A DNA stretch of 64,000 nt from Stomorhina lunata (Eukaryota > Arthropoda > Insecta > Diptera > Rhiniidae), in assembly GCA_933228675.1 (NCBI GenBank), contig OW121744.1, positions 117,389,600-117,453,599 on the forward strand, read 5' to 3'. Positions 49,436-61,276 of this stretch are shown here, piece after piece; the first letter of the stretch is position 1; every line of letters starts with the position of its first letter. Under the pieces are notes generated by a model. It was not told where the DNA came from, searched no databases, and saw nothing but the letters and a program-made list of their open reading frames with translations. The translations under genes were made by a program, and so were the position numbers.

Positions 49436-50090
49436 ATAGGTTAGGTTATAAAGGTGGCGTCAAAGCGAACTGAGACCAGTGATAAACCCTACAATATCAT
49501 GCAGTTTGCACTGTTGCAGATTCTCAAGTTTAACATGGAATCTACTGCCTATATTCTGAAGTTCAGCATGGAATCTAATGCCTAGATGTCTGAGCCTCTG
49601 ATTTTGGAGCCTTGGACAGCGACAGAGAATGTGTTCTACCGATTTGGTAGACATAATCTGCAGAGGTCCGGAATGCTACCATCCCACCTATTTAACCTCG
49701 AATTTAAGGCGCAATGTCCCGATAAGAACCCTATACATCTTCTTAAGCTTGACCTATTCAGATCAAGTATAATTTTAGTTCCACTAATGTCCGGTTTAGG
49801 ACATATATGTCCTACACGTAACCATGTTTCTTCATATCTTTGTGGTTTCCTTGCTGACCCAAGACTTAATGCCCAGATAAATATCTGGACTCTTTGACTC
49901 AAGTCTTGGCTCAAGCCAAAAGTAACTCCTTACCTAAACATTTAGTTCGTGGTAGGCCTGACTCCAAGCCCAAGGAGCCTATTAAGCTCAGTATACTGGT
50001 GTGTCCCATAGAGATACAAGCTCTCAAGAATATGCAATTAGAAATTGAGCTACTCCAAGTTTACGAAAGTTCAACGTTTCAGGACTAAGA
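49436..50090 (-). pseudogene. 3' part of a non-LTR retrotransposon ORF2 (RNase H and Cys/His region)
   Basis: On the minus strand from about 49914 to 49636 the frame reads LNRSSLRRCIGFLSGHCALN and then IPDLCRLCLPNR; a second frame, overlapping at 49654 and shifted, continues SVEHILCRCPRLQNQRLRHL. The order, a TGHC-like motif followed by CRLC and EHxLCxCP, is that of the region after RNase H in I/LOA/R1-type fly elements. Upstream (49930-50090, minus strand) a GHTSI-like stretch may be the decayed end of RNase H. The 3' flank ends with sequence that reads TAACCTAACC on the minus strand, common at the ends of such elements. Frameshifted and partial, so non-functional. Confidence 0.75.
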
Positions 50091-50307
50091 AGTCTATATA
50101 AATACGATTTATATAGAATCAACGGTTTTGAATATTAAAGCAATATCAGCATAACTCAATCAGAGAATTCATTACGTAGATACTCTAATTCAGATAAATG
50201 CCAAGAATAGCAACGAGGGATAAGTGCGGAAGTATTTATCAGGCTTTGCAACAGTTAGGTATGTTTCATTTACGAGCTCCTGCTAAGTGTAGAACAACAT
50301 ACATAAA

Positions 50308-50610
50308 TACATGATTCCCACGACATTACAATTGGAACAAGCGGTACTTCTTTCTGACAATGTGCTGCATCCGATTCTATTTGTAGACTCATTGAAAGGG
50401 ACCTACGTTTTAACTCCGGCTCCGAACGGCAAATGCATTAGATAGAGAAGTTTAACATAGCCTAATACTCAATAACCAGTGGCTAACTGAGTTATGAGGT
50501 TAACAGCTTTTTTGAAAATTTATTTATTTAAAGTGGGTCTGGCCAGGGATCGAACTAGGCACCTCTGGTATGCTAGGCGGATGACTAACCTGCTATACCA
50601 CGGCGGTTCA
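50308..50610 (-). mobile_element. tRNA-derived SINE, copy 3
   Basis: Read on the minus strand: head TGAACCGCCGTGGTATAGCA, then CCGCCTAGCATACCAGAGGT, and a B box AGTTCGATCCC (50546-50556) that keeps the consensus better than copies 1 and 2. The body contains TTATTGAGTATTAGG, ATGCATTTGCCGTTCGGAGC, and ends near TGTCGTGGGAATCAT. It is slightly longer than copy 1, which lacks about 25 bp in the middle. No clear target duplication is visible. Confidence 0.85.
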
Positions 50611-53600
50611 GTGTAACATAACAGTAAATGTCAAAATAGTCTATGGACTGGTGGTTCCATTTTATTAAATGGAGCGCAAGTATGGAACTATGTTCCATGA
50701 GACAAAATTAATATTAGAAAGTAAGCTTGTCATATTGGAAATCACTTGATAAAGTTTTCCGGCATCTGAGGGACTGTTTGATTTGACTACTAACATCATA
50801 CAATGGTCAGAAGCTGATAGGAAGTAATCCTTTTAAATCTTAAAAACCTAAGGAGTCAATAGGGCACCCACGCTAAATTCAGATAAACTGTTGATTCCTT
50901 AGTTGCTCTTATCTGTAATGACCCCTTAAATTCCATTCAAATCTATATTCAATTAAAAAAAATCTAAAACTTTAGCATAATTAGGCTTCTTTCAGGTTAC
51001 AAAATCCTCTAAGTTACACTTGTTGCCTGTTATCGAACTCCACCACCACATGACTCCTCATGTATTTAGTAAATGTAACCTAACGCCTTTCAATAAATGC
51101 ATTTTGCTTCATAAACAAAAATTACATTGAAAAAATCCAAGGAAACCTTAATAATGAAGGAAAGATAAGTAAAGCTGACGTAGATGATGATGAGGCTGAT
51201 GTTAATGAAGTGCGAGTGATGGCGAGAAGTAAGAGTAGTAAAGTAATAAAAAATACTTAAATTTTTAACACTTTAGTAAATATGAAATCCTTGAAACTTC
51301 CCACATTTAGTTGGTATTCATATTTCTCTAGTACATATGTATATACATAAATGAATGTAATGCAGTTACTGGTAATGGTTGCAAATAACACCATCACTAT
51401 TATCACCACACGCTCTTCTGGAATGTAAGTCCAAGTAAATGCAACTTCAGCAACTCGTGGTAGTGCCAGAGTACAAGTGTAACACTCACTTTTTCCTTTC
51501 AGAGATTTGGGTTTTTATAATCATTATATAGTAAACTTGTTGGTTAACATGTTTTGTAGCTGCCTGCATTTTTGCCTTCTTCTTCATCATCTTCCACCAC
51601 TTTATGGTCAGCAGCAATTTGACCTTCTTCTTTGGTCTGACTGACTTATTTATTTCTTTTTTTTGTCTGCTTGGCTTTTTTGTTTTCTGTTTTTGCTTAA
51701 AGTTGGCCAAAAGGCATTATATCATTGTTACAGTTTCTTTTTTAAGCTTTATAAGGAATTTTATTCAAAGGATAAGAAAAGGTGGCAAGCAACAACAAGA
51801 GTCAGCAACTTGTTGTAACTTATCAAATTGCATTTAGTCATCATTTTCCCGTTGCAACAAATTCAAGAGCTGTTATGAAAAGAAACGTCATCACCCTGAT
51901 CATCATTGATTAATGTAAGAGTATGGCTTGTATTACCTGCATTCAAATTAGGGAGGCCAGATTCTGAAATCATTCTTATCTGATTTTAACTTAGGATCGT
52001 GGCTTAAAATTCTTAGTGGGTTGTTATGTAATTCGATCCGAATTTACATTGTGATTCTAAAAGTTTTTCTTTATAATCGAATTACTAACACCCTAAACAA
52101 AACATATCAAATCATATCGGTAGTACATAGAATGAACTGGTGATGAACGAGAATGGTCTTTATAAAGAGATCATTTCCTCTGAGGAAAAAGGACCAATAT
52201 AAGGAGATGGAGCTACCAACGGTTAGGAAATATATTAGTTTCCTGTGAAGTCATCAATAGAGTTTTCCATTAGCAACATTACATGGTAGAAAGCGAGTCC
52301 CAGGTATTTTCCAAAAATTTCGTTTGCTAAATAAGGTTGCCTTAGATAACAACTCCGATAAGAAGTGAGTGACTTACTTAATGGTTAGAGATGGAACGAA
52401 AAAATGTTCAGAAATAAGACGATGCCATACAGAATATTAACGCGATAAGACAGAGTTACACATCGTGTTTTGCCAATTGTTTTTCTATCCTGTATGGTTT
52501 TGCTCTTATAGGTCTCTCTAAGATTATGCACACCAATAATTTGGAATCATTAAACTATGTAGAACGTCGAAAATAACAGCAATTAAAAACTTCGAATATC
52601 GGAGTTACGGTGAAAAACCTTTCCTCTACCAGGGTCATACAAAATATAAAGTTGAATGTTTTGGGTCTTATTGGTACATCTAGGTAAACTTACTTAAAAG
52701 ACCTATATTTACAACCTGTTAAGTTCAAAGGCCGAGCATATTTTAGAAATCCATGCGCATAAATATTATGAGCATATTCTTAACTGCGTAGGCAAAGATG
52801 TGGTTTACTAGCCCGACGTCCAAAACCCATATTTTTGCATCGTTCTTATGGGAGAACTCGCGGCACACAAAAGGATGTTAACGTAAGTTCCCAGGTGATA
52901 CCATGAGAAGGTCAGTGTCCACAGTTGAGATGAAGGATAACCAAGATAAGTCTGGGCTTACCAAGTTAAGACCAATCAGAAACGTTGCTTCATATCCAAC
53001 ATCCCCTACATAATCTAGGTTTAGTTATACTAATAATTTAGGATCATTGCGGTACGTAGGTCATGCCGCGGTTTTGAGCTGCATTTGAATTATGACAGAA
53101 CACTGACCACATGAGAAGAAGTTAAAAGGTGTAGTTTCAACACTGTCCTATGTATACGAGCATGACCATGAGACCTCCAAAAAAGCTTTTTGACAAAAGT
53201 TTTCTCAACGCGTTATTGAAACAAAAATGGTATTGTCAACCATGTCTTATTTAAAATGTGATTTTATAAGGTGACATTAGTTTCCATGAAATGGTTTCGA
53301 TACTAACCCTTTGCTAATAATGCGCCGAGTAATGACATGCACAAGCTTTGGGATTACTCGAAAGTAATACAATTATGGATTACATGATCCAATTCTAGGA
53401 CATTCATATATTTGAAATACTTTTGGGCTAGTCCTAGTCCCTTATAAAGTACTCTTTAAACTCGTGTAAGAAATAGTCACGATTTTCGCAGGGTCAAAGC
53501 AGTTTGTCTTGATGATTCATTTCAAACTTTTCTGAAATATATCTTGGTTTATATAAGGATAATAAAATTCAGTCAAAAATGAGCCGAAACAGAGCAAAAG

Positions 53601-54964
53601 GCTTAGAGTCCTCTTATCTAGTTTGCGAATTAGGTCAAAATCTTGAACATTAATTTGGGTAAGCTTAATTTTTGAATGCGTTTGCACTTCGCCAAGTTTA
53701 TGTCTAACTACAAACTAAACTCCGCATAAAAAAACTCAACAAATAAACTACAGCTGGTCACCCTAATGCTAATATTTTACGAGCATTTCGTTTTTGGTAG
53801 AAGATTATTGTTAATACATATTATAATTCTTGCCTTTGCTCTCTATTAGCATTGAATTAAAACCAGTTTCGGTTTGATTCAAACTCTCGGCTGTTGCTGG
53901 TACTTTGGACAATGCGGCTGCTGTTGGCTCCATTGATTTGTGAATTTTTCGTTGGATGACTAACGAAAGTGCATCATTGAAAAAATGAATGAAATTTTTT
54001 AAATGGGGGGAATTCTTTTTTTTTGTACGTTACAGTTGTTGTTGTTGCTAGTGTAAGGTGTTCAGTGTTTGTAGGTGATCAATGTCTGTGTATGATCAAC
54101 CTGTTTTTTTTTTATTTTATTATAAAATTCTCTCGTATTACAATCAATTGTATGTTACCAGGGTGTTTAAATCAAATAAAGTGTGTTAGTAGTAAATGTT
54201 GTAATGTTAAGTTAATGGGTTTCTTTATGACGTTAATCAATGACGATTTTTAGTTAGAAATCAAAAGTGAATTAATTTGTTGTTTAGGGGGAAAATTTTT
54301 TAAATTTTAAATCAAACATGCAAATGACTGGCAATTTTATAGTTAAGGTTTATTGAAATTCCTTATTGAATTTCCTTGGAACTAAAAATAGATGGTGAAA
54401 TGATTCACTTTTGATTGTGTACTTTTATTATTAGTACAAAATAGTATCCTAAAGCCAATACAATGCTAGTGCTTTTCCTCCCTTACTTACATATGTATGT
54501 ATTTGTTCTTTAAATCGTCTTCTTTGATATTTGTTCTTTTTATTACTTTTTACCTTTGAAAAAATGCACCTTTTGCGCGCTTTATTATATTATGATTTCT
54601 TTTTATCTTTTGGGCTTCTAAGTATGTGTCTATCAAACATTGAAGAAAAAGTACCCTCAACTTTTCTCTTCAGGTATTTCCTCCCCTTTTAGGATCTTCT
54701 TTTATCTCTCTTTCGCTTAACCTTTTCTGTACCGATACCTTATGAATTGATATTTAAATTTAACATGTCGTTGGTAACAATTTCTTCTACAATTCTAGAA
54801 GTCCTTATAAAACTTCTGTAGAGTTTATTTTTCTCTTGATTGATCCAGAGATCTATTTTTTTTTTTTTTTTTGTTTTTGATCGGTCCAGAAAATGAACAA
54901 TTTTCCCAAATTAAAGAAAAAATCGTATTTGTGCCGACATTTGAATTTTTAAATTTAGCACTAA
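50611..54964. other. Non-coding stretch, nothing recognised
   Basis: About 4.3 kb, with slightly higher G+C in 52000-53700 that may be very old transposon sequence. Lys-rich and Phe-rich frames on opposite strands at 51486-51837 mirror one another over TTCTTC-type low-complexity DNA and are not called. A possible element end, GGTCACCCTAAT, is at 53758-53769. Confidence 0.45.
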
Positions 54965-55116
54965 GGGGCTGTTCACATATTACGTAACTCTATAGGGATA
55001 TGACTTTTGTTACGGTGGAGGAACTTCGTATGCATATATCTATTAAAATGTATTACACAGGGGGGAGGGGGTTAAAAATCTGCCAAATTGGCTTTACGTA
55101 ATATGTGAACTGTCCC
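54965..55116. mobile_element. MITE, GGGGCTGTTC family, 152 bp
   Basis: Terminal inverted repeats: GGGGCTGTTCACATATTACG then TAAC on the left, and TTACGTAATATGTGAACTGT then CCC on the right. The inner part has GACTTTTGTTACGGTGGAGG and a G-run before AAAAATCTGC. No coding capacity. It matches the copy at 57032 in the opposite orientation. Flanking TAA/TAT may be an eroded 3-bp target duplication. Confidence 0.9.
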
Positions 55117-56739
55117 TATTTTTTGATCATTACTTCTTAAAAACTCTTACCTAAAAATATGTATTTTAAAGCTGGTACATAGGTATAAGCTTTAAAAACA
55201 AAGTATGCAAACAAATTTGAATATACAAAAGCACAAAACTCAACAAATTTTCAGACAACAAATAATGTCTTGATCTCTCATCATGATCCCACGCCACCAC
55301 AAAGACTTTTAAATTATCTGTACACCCAGTAAAAGTATACAAATTACGACCTGCTTAAATATTGTTCACAAAAAAGGTGGAAAACAAAAAACCAGAACCC
55401 AAAAAAAGCAGAGAAGATCACTAAAAGGAGTAAGAATCTTTATACATAATTCTTTGCTTGACCGCTGAACAGCAGACGTTAGAGCCTTCAGAATTATAGT
55501 TGTTGCTGCTTTTTATTATTATTTACGATCTTTGTTAATGGGTAACTGACTGATGGTGGCTTCATAATGATCACTCTGCTTCAAAAAAAAGTGTTTAACT
55601 TGAGAAACCGCGTGGGTTCAGAAGAAGAAACAAATTATAATCAAACGACAACATACATTCATAAAATAATAACAACAACTGTATATTAACTTGTTATGAA
55701 TATGAATCTAGGGATCGAGCAAACGAACCAACCCGTCAACCAACGAAGCGTACTTTCAAACCACCCCACGCTTAAATTTTAAAATTTGAAACAGAAAACA
55801 ATAAATTGTATGTGTACGAAAAATTATAATGAGCATAAATGTGCTCTTTTCAGTAAAAACCCTAGATTTAATGATCTCTTAAGATCAAGGCCAGGGTTGC
55901 CAGAATTTATATGAAATTCAAAGTTATGTTGTCAATTTATTACAAAAACCATTCTAAGATTCATAATTCATTAGAAATCAAATACAAAATATATATTGAA
56001 CATTTGGCAAAACTCTAAATAAGCTTAAAATCTTAATATAAAACCATTGTCTACTTTTCCTAATCAAACTTAAGACTTAAAAATTCATTTTAAGTATCAA
56101 ATTTTGGACATTTTTAACCTCCCTTTAAAAAAAGTTAGGAGTCTTTAATGTGCAACCCAGTGTTGAAAACGCACACTTGTTTTTCATTTAATTATTTTGC
56201 GCTCACTTTACACTCAGCACTCTCTTCTCACACACAATTTCTTTGTTTTACATCGGAGAGGAAATATTAAAATTTGAAAAACAATTTCTGAAGTTGGTAC
56301 GTTTTTGTTTAAATTTGTACCAAACTGTAAAATTGGTCATAGAAAAAATCCAACTACATATATTATTACATCAGCAATTTCACAAGGTTTTATACCCAAA
56401 TAAGTCTAAGTGTATATTCCATATATTCTATGGGTATATCTGCCCTATACTATTTGGCTTCAAAGGTATCTTCTTTTGGGATTCAGGAATTTTCTTCAGG
56501 AATTTTCTTCTGCTCCATTCAAAAAACTTGTTGCATTATTTTTAGAATAAAAATATATTATAATTCTGGTCTATTGAAGGTATCTCTCACCGTATGTTAG
56601 AACATTTAGGATTATAGCAAAGCAATAACTCTGTGACTAAATCGTCGAAATGTAACTGTCTCTTGGGCGAATATAAGATCTTATAGGAATTTTCACTCAT
56701 CGATCTTCAAACTCAGATTTTAACCAAAATTACTGACAA
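55117..56739. other. Non-coding stretch
   Basis: No gene seen. CCAGGGTTGCCAGAATTT at 55891-55908 resembles the end of common insect inverted-repeat elements but has no visible partner. The 100-codon frame at 56243-56545 is unrecognised and biased. Confidence 0.5.
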
Positions 56740-57850
56740 CTATCGAATTCCATGCGCTTCGATCTTAAAAAAAATTAATGTTTTAAAAATTTTCCTCTCC
56801 TTGGTCTTTGTAACTTCTTTTACAAGTTTAATCGGAATCCTTTTTTTAATACTATTCTTGCTGGAGTATTCATGTCCAAGCCAACGCAACCGCTGTTTTT
56901 TGATGGGTTTTGCTGTGTCGATGGCAACATATAACTCATACAGATCATGGTTCATTCGATGTCGATATTCTTTATTGGTGCAGACTGTTCCCACGATTTT
57001 TCGTAGAATCTTTCTCTCAAAAACTCCATTAGGGGCTGTTCACATATTACGTAAGCTATTTTCGCATATTTTTGACCCCCTCTCCCCTTTTTTAACACAT
57101 TTTAATCGAAATACGCATACAAAATTCCTCCACTGTAACAAAAGTCTCCCTTAGAGCGTTACGTAATATGTGAACAGCCCCTTAATCATATAATAACACT
57201 GGTAGTATAAGCGTTATGTAGAGCGTAATTTTAGTTCGTACAGAGAGATTTATTTCTTATCTCCATGCTTAGGCCAAAATAGCATCTGTTTGCAAGTATG
57301 ATTCTACGTTTGATTTCGAAACTTATGTCGTTATTTATGTTAACGGCGGCACCTCAACGATCATATGTGGTCCAATTCGTGTGGGCTGTCTGCTTGTAGA
57401 AACCAGCAAATTTGTTTTTGATTTATTGACAACTAGACTCATTTTATTAGATTTCTGCACGATACTTGAAAAGGCGGTAGTCAACTCGTGCAATATGCGT
57501 CCCATGCTATCAATGTCATCGGCAAACGCGAGTAGCATGTGATTTCTGTTAAAAAATTTTCCAGATATATTAACTGCAGCATCATGCAGGATTTCTTCTA
57601 ATCCAATATTGAAGAAATCGCCTTGCCTTAAGCTCTGTTTAGTTACGAATGATTCCGATAGGTTCTTAACTATTTTAACTGATGAGGTTTTATCTCCTTT
57701 TTATGAACAAAGAACACTGAGACTCCAATCGTCCGGCATACGTTCTTCCAATCATATGGTTTTTATAACCTCAACTCATCACACCCGGCCTTAAAGAGTA
57801 CTGCTGGCAAACTATTGGCACCCGTAGCTATGTATATTTCAGTAGAGTTA
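56740..57850 (-). pseudogene. Decayed RTE-like non-LTR reverse transcriptase, interrupted by a MITE
   Basis: Read on the minus strand from 57850 downwards: ATGANSLPAVLFKAGCDEL, MPDDWSLSVLC then KGDKTSS, SFVTKQSLRQGD then FFNIGLEEILHDA, LLAFADDIDSMGR with the catalytic FADD (57515-57538), VVNKSKTNLLVSTSR, DISFEIKRRIILANRCYFGL, then GVFERKILRKIVGTVC, DLYELY and KKQRLRWLGH. This is the standard order of RTE-type RT motifs. A block is missing between KGDKTSS and SFVTKQS, a deletion of much of the RT fingers. Stops and frame changes show it is inactive. A 150-bp MITE sits at 57032-57181, exactly between the TLYK-like segment and GVFERK. Confidence 0.85.
57032..57181. mobile_element. MITE, GGGGCTGTTC family, 150 bp, inside the RTE remnant
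   Basis: Perfect terminal inverted repeats GGGGCTGTTCACATATTACG then TAA, and a 3-bp target duplication TTA (57029-57031, 57182-57184). A TTA/TWA target and a GG start are as in PIF/Harbinger elements, so that superfamily is a reasonable guess. Being inside the RTE remnant dates its insertion after that element. Confidence 0.93.
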
Positions 57851-59699
57851 TTGCAATTCCAACCTTATTTTGGTTGGGTATAACGCTGTCACATCTGCAA
57901 AAGTGCACCTTCCATAGTTTTAGCACGATAAAAGCTGCTATTCAGACTAATATTTCTACGTTTTACAAACATTAGCATAAACCCAATATACCCTCCTCCC
58001 TTAATAATTGAAAATTTTTATATTTAGCTAAATTTTTCATACGTATGTATATTTCTGATTATTTTTACAATTCCAAGTTTTTACGGATTTCGAAAATTAA
58101 GCAGCCGTTCTTGATAAAATATGCCTATTTTTCTGTTATAGAATGTTGTCTTCTAGTGAACCGGTGTTTAAGAGATCGGTAAAATTTAATTTTGGTATTA
58201 AGCTATTGTCCATTGATGTAATGAAATCTTAAATCCCAGTTGACTAGTTTTGTACATTTTACATTGGTACCAAAAAAAGTCCCCTAGTATATTCTCCAAC
58301 ATAAACTAATTTCAATGACGTACGCATGCACAAGGCAAGTGGGTTGTTGGTTGTTTTTGTTGCTGCTGCTCTATAGGATGCCCCGTTTTTTGTTTAGTTC
58401 CAAACTTGCAATTTTTTTGTTTGTTTGGTTGTATATATATGTATGTAAGTACATTTGTGTATATATGTGAACAACAAAGTGTATATTGTTGTTGTTACAT
58501 TTGTTATTGTTTTGTTGTGTGATTTTATTTTATTTTTTCTCTCTCCCATTCCCTTTTGTGTTGATCTTTCGCTTTTTTTTGTAAAGTAAGGTGGCTGTGT
58601 GGTGACTTGCTGTTTGTTGTTGTTGGTCTTGTTGTATATAGGCAAGCGGGTTGTGATCGGGCCTAGCAAAAAATCATGATTGTTGGGTATGAACGGTGTG
58701 TTTGTCCGTCTGCCTGTCGGTGGTTTGGTCTGGCTTGGCCTGGCCTGTGTGTGCTTTGGATATTATTGCGTGGTGTCGTATGGATTTTTGTTGTTGTTTA
58801 GGCTGCCCAGCACTTATAGAGAGTGTGTGTAATTTTTGTTGTTATTGCTGTCGCTGGTGTTTTTAGCAGAGACAAAAACTAAAGGCGACGCCACCGACTA
58901 ATGTGAAAACAAAACAAAAGACAAAAAAATAAACAACCACCACCAACATACCCATACAGAACACAACACCACTCCATCTATCCAACCAACCATCCATCCC
59001 AAACACCATTTCTCAGTACGATACAACACGGTTTTGAAATGATCAGTCTGTAGGAATTTTTCAATGTGAGCGGTTGTAAACAAAACGCATATAGCGGGTG
59101 TTTTTCACTTTAAGAAGAAAAGTTAATTTTAACAAAATAGAATTTTTGCTAAATTTACAAATAGAAAAGATTGAATAAAAAACTGCAAGCGGTTTTTTGG
59201 AATTTTATAAAAAAAAAATTAATTTAAAAAAGATTTTTTGAAAAAATCTTTAAAAAAACTGAATCAAAATCAAGTGCCTTAAAAACTTTGTAAACTTTAA
59301 ATAACATGCTTAATTTTAGCATTAAGAACTTAAATGTTTTTTACTTTTATTAAAAAATTTGGGGTTTTATAAAAACAAAGATCGCCCAATTTCTTGTCTT
59401 GCCCCCCTTGTACCACCCAGATTCTGTGGAAGTGTGATTAATAAGTTTAAAACGGTAGGTAAAATTTTTTGTATATTTTATTGGTGTTTTAAAAATAAAC
59501 CGTTACTAAAATAAATGTTTGAGTGCCAATTAAAGGCGGCCGGTCGGTCGATCGTTTTGCCAGTGTTGGTTAATACCTATTTTTATTTAAAATTTAGAGT
59601 TTGAAGAGTGTAAATTTGGTGTTTTCCTCCCTCACCCACTTTGTTTTTGAAAAAAAAAACAATTTTAAAAGGGAGCTTGTATTAAAGAACAGTTAAAGA
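57851..59699. other. Non-coding stretch with TTG and TG microsatellites and a G+C-richer block
   Basis: No gene is recognised. TTG and TGT repeats occur at about 58350-58640. 58650-58800 is richer in G+C (GTCTGGCTTGGCCTGGCCTG). 59520-59560 has GGCGGCCGGTCGGTCGATCG. This could be promoter, 5'-UTR or intron DNA of a neighbouring gene, but nothing in the sequence proves it. Confidence 0.45.
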
Positions 59700-60212
59700 G
59701 TGAGAGATTAGAGTGACCAGGCCATATTAAAAATATTTTTTGTAAAGAAATTTTGATCATTGAAAAAAATCGAAAATAATATAACGATAGAAATTATTAT
59801 TTTTTTTTGTAAAATTATTAGTCTTTTAGTGAATTTGAGATTAACAAAAAAAATTAAGGTGACCAGCTAAAATTAAATAAGATATTTATAGTTTAGCAGT
59901 AAAAATAAAAATTGCAAAAAAAAATATATTTTTATTAACAAAAGAGTTATCAAAATAAATTATCAATTTATTTAAGTTGACCAGATATTTTAATTTAAAT
60001 TTCAAAATTATTAGTTTAGAGTTATATTTTTTAAATATCTATTTTATACATAAGCTTAATACATTTTTATTCTGAGATACGCAAATATTCCAGTATTTTA
60101 TATTAAATCTTTTTTATCCATATTTAGCACTTCTTTTGGCTGTTTATACCAACTCCCACTTTTAAATTATTCATAACGATAACGAAATTATTAAAAATTA
60201 GGGTGACCATAT
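59700..60212. repeat. Four direct repeats of a GGTGACCA-type motif
   Basis: ATTAGAGTGACCAGG at 59706, ATTAAGGTGACCAGC at 59854, TTTAAGTTGACCAGA at 59972 and ATTAGGGTGACCATA at 60197 recur at irregular spacing in A+T-rich DNA. They look like repeated, degenerate ends of one element family. Confidence 0.55.
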
Positions 60213-61276
60213 GACCACAAACTACTTCGGAGTTTGAGAGTTTTTCTATACTGAAGTCCAGAAAATGATTTCCGTTAGAAACGAAATTAAGTATTTCTAA
60301 GGAAGCGTATTATTTTTGCTTATTTTCTCCAATAAAGATATAATCGGAAATCGACATACTATTTAAAATGAGTACCACACATAAATCTACTTTCAAGCTT
60401 TAATTCAGTGGCTTGGTTTTAAAAGGGCCCATGTCAATTTTTTGCTGATTTTGAGTTAATCACTGCATTCTTTACCTCTTAACCCTCTTTTATTTGAATA
60501 CAACAGCTTATCTCAAGTTTAACTCAGAACAGATTTATAAGGGAGTGTCTAGGAAATGTTACTATGAATTTATATGGAAAATAAAATTTTAAATCAAATT
60601 TTCTCAAAACTATTTTTTTTACATTGGCTCATTTAGCACCAAGCCACAGAATTAAATGTATGTATGTAAAAACTTTAGAAGAAAGAGTTTGGGACAGTAG
60701 AATTTGAATCCCTACCAAGGTTATACTTATTTGCATCTAAACTTATATACAAGTATAGCTTTTAAACTTACTGCAACCGACTTTTGGTAAATGGTAAAAT
60801 AAAGTATGATCAATTCCGAAAAATGTTCTCCTGTACCTATATTCTGATCTTTTAAAGCTAAAGTCTTGCGATTTTGTGCAAAAACAGGATCAGAGCAGGG
60901 TTAGTTAAATCCCCATAGAAAAAACGATATAATCCTATTTTTAGAAGAATTGAGGGAATTGAGGAATTGAGGGAGGTTAACTGAACTTTTTACAAACTAG
61001 AATTTTATCATTCCTATCGAGTTTTTGTTAAAAAAAAATAGCATGATCAGGGCAGGGAGATTATCTCCTCACAAAGCAATCTAATTTTTGTGTAACTTTT
61101 AAAATTATTTTTGAGAAAATTGAGCGGGATGTGTCGCCAATATTGATTAATGTTTTTGTAAATGGGTGATCAATAGATATGAAACTCATAAATATTGTCT
61201 GATAAGAACCGATCAAATTTAATTTCTATTAAATATTACACATTATTTAAAATCATAACAATATGGTCACCCTAAT
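60197..61276. mobile_element. Putative 1.08-kb inverted-repeat element
   Basis: ATTAGGGTGACCATAT at 60197-60212 is matched by its exact reverse complement at 61261-61276. If the terminal repeats start at GGGTGACC, the flanking TA/TA would be a Tc1/mariner-style target duplication. No transposase frame lies between; the interior is non-coding. Sixteen exact bases in inverted orientation are suggestive, not conclusive. Confidence 0.5.

Noticed and set aside
51486..51837. Lys-rich minus-strand and Phe-rich plus-strand frames
   Set aside because: Mirror translations of low-complexity TTCTTC/TTTT sequence, with no domain and no splice context.
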